The notes under the pieces are model-generated. The model was given only the letters and a program-made list of their open reading frames with translations, made no database searches and was not told the DNA's origin. The position numbers and the translations under genes were made by a program. A DNA stretch of 64,000 nucleotides from Paenibacillus doosanensis (GTDB lineage Bacteria; Bacillota; Bacilli; Paenibacillales; NBRC-103111), in NCBI RefSeq assembly GCF_025060755.1, contig NZ_JANYUY010000017.1, positions 58,368-122,367 on the forward strand. Reading direction: 5' to 3'. Positions 63,876 through 64,000 of the stretch are shown here, piece after piece; position 1 is the stretch's first letter; the number at the start of each line of letters is the position of its first letter.

Positions 63876-64000
63876 TAGAGTAAAGGGCAGAGAAATCTGC
63901 CCCTCCTCATCAAACCGTACGTGAGGTTTTCCCTCATACGGCTTTCCGATGTTCGTCATTCATGTGCATGCAGATTACAAGAGCGTTTTAAGTCCATATT
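63876..64000 (-). mobile_element. 3' end of a group II intron (domains V and VI), running off the window
   Basis: On the minus strand the segment 63944-63912 reads AAGCCGTATGAGG-GAAAA-CCTCACGTACGGTTT with the GNAA-type loop and the ACGTACGGTT core of intron domain V. A domain VI-like hairpin GGGGCAGA/TCTGCCC follows, then a short tail TTTACTCTA ending near 63876. The simple domain VI without a clear bulged adenosine suggests class IIC. The intron's reverse transcriptase and 5' end must lie to the right of the window. Confidence 0.8.

Overview
The window looks like chromosomal DNA of a spore-former-type Firmicute of the family Paenibacillaceae (Paenibacillus or Cohnella). Evidence is the moderate G+C, AGGAGG-type ribosome sites with frequent GTG and TTG starts, and repeated YesM/YesN two-component pairs next to LplABC-type sugar ABC importers. 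This lifestyle is typical of soil and plant-associated polysaccharide degraders. No rRNA, tRNA or CRISPR array was seen.

Layout. 1-3172: a YesN/YesM pair, with the regulator cut by the window edge. 3373-5367: a universal stress protein behind a well-placed Fnr-type box, a divergent HxlR regulator/cupin pair and a DUF1801 gene. 5635-11659: a sugar importer (lipoprotein plus two permeases) headed by a membrane-anchored AraC regulator. 11857-14745: a divergent secreted PA14/discoidin/CBM6/PHP protein. 14962-19924: small regulator-target units (MarR plus MFS exporter with two identical operators, a UvrA paralogue without the UvrB-binding domain, ArsR plus SRPBCC with two palindromes). 20189-30709: one long sugar operon, in order regulator, kinase, binding protein, two permeases, second binding protein, two TIM-barrel isomerases, dehydrogenase. 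31127-36760: gdhA, a ROK sugar kinase, a decayed AraC gene, a serine hydrolase and an alditol-oxidase-like flavoprotein. 37052-45190: GH43, an orphan binding protein, an AraC regulator, GH2, DUF817 and an MFS carrier. 45351-49715: a sugar ABC operon that unusually includes an HlyD-type adaptor. 49865-52613: a vanY-vanR-vanS-like cassette without vanHAX. 52879-54781: a TetX-like flavin monooxygenase and its TetR repressor. 55014-63511: a kinase, regulator, binding protein, permease, permease, sulfatase operon. 63512-64000: an AraC remnant, a 165-bp structured repeat, and the 3' end (domains V and VI) of a group II intron that runs out of the window.

How the genes work together. Six extracellular sugar-binding proteins and four permease pairs are encoded, but no transport ATPase, so the importers probably share an MsmX-like ATPase encoded elsewhere. 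Each main locus pairs an extracellular sensor (YesM kinase or membrane AraC protein) with an importer and cytoplasmic enzymes (isomerases, dehydrogenase, GH2, GH43, sulfatase) that would process imported oligosaccharides.

The most unusual item is the pair of 165-bp repeats (30853-31017 and 63710-63874). They are the same length, have few substitutions, and share a foldable multi-helix architecture. In copy 2 the repeat edge coincides with the 3' boundary of the group II intron. Functions are inferred from recognisable motifs only; substrates are not determined.
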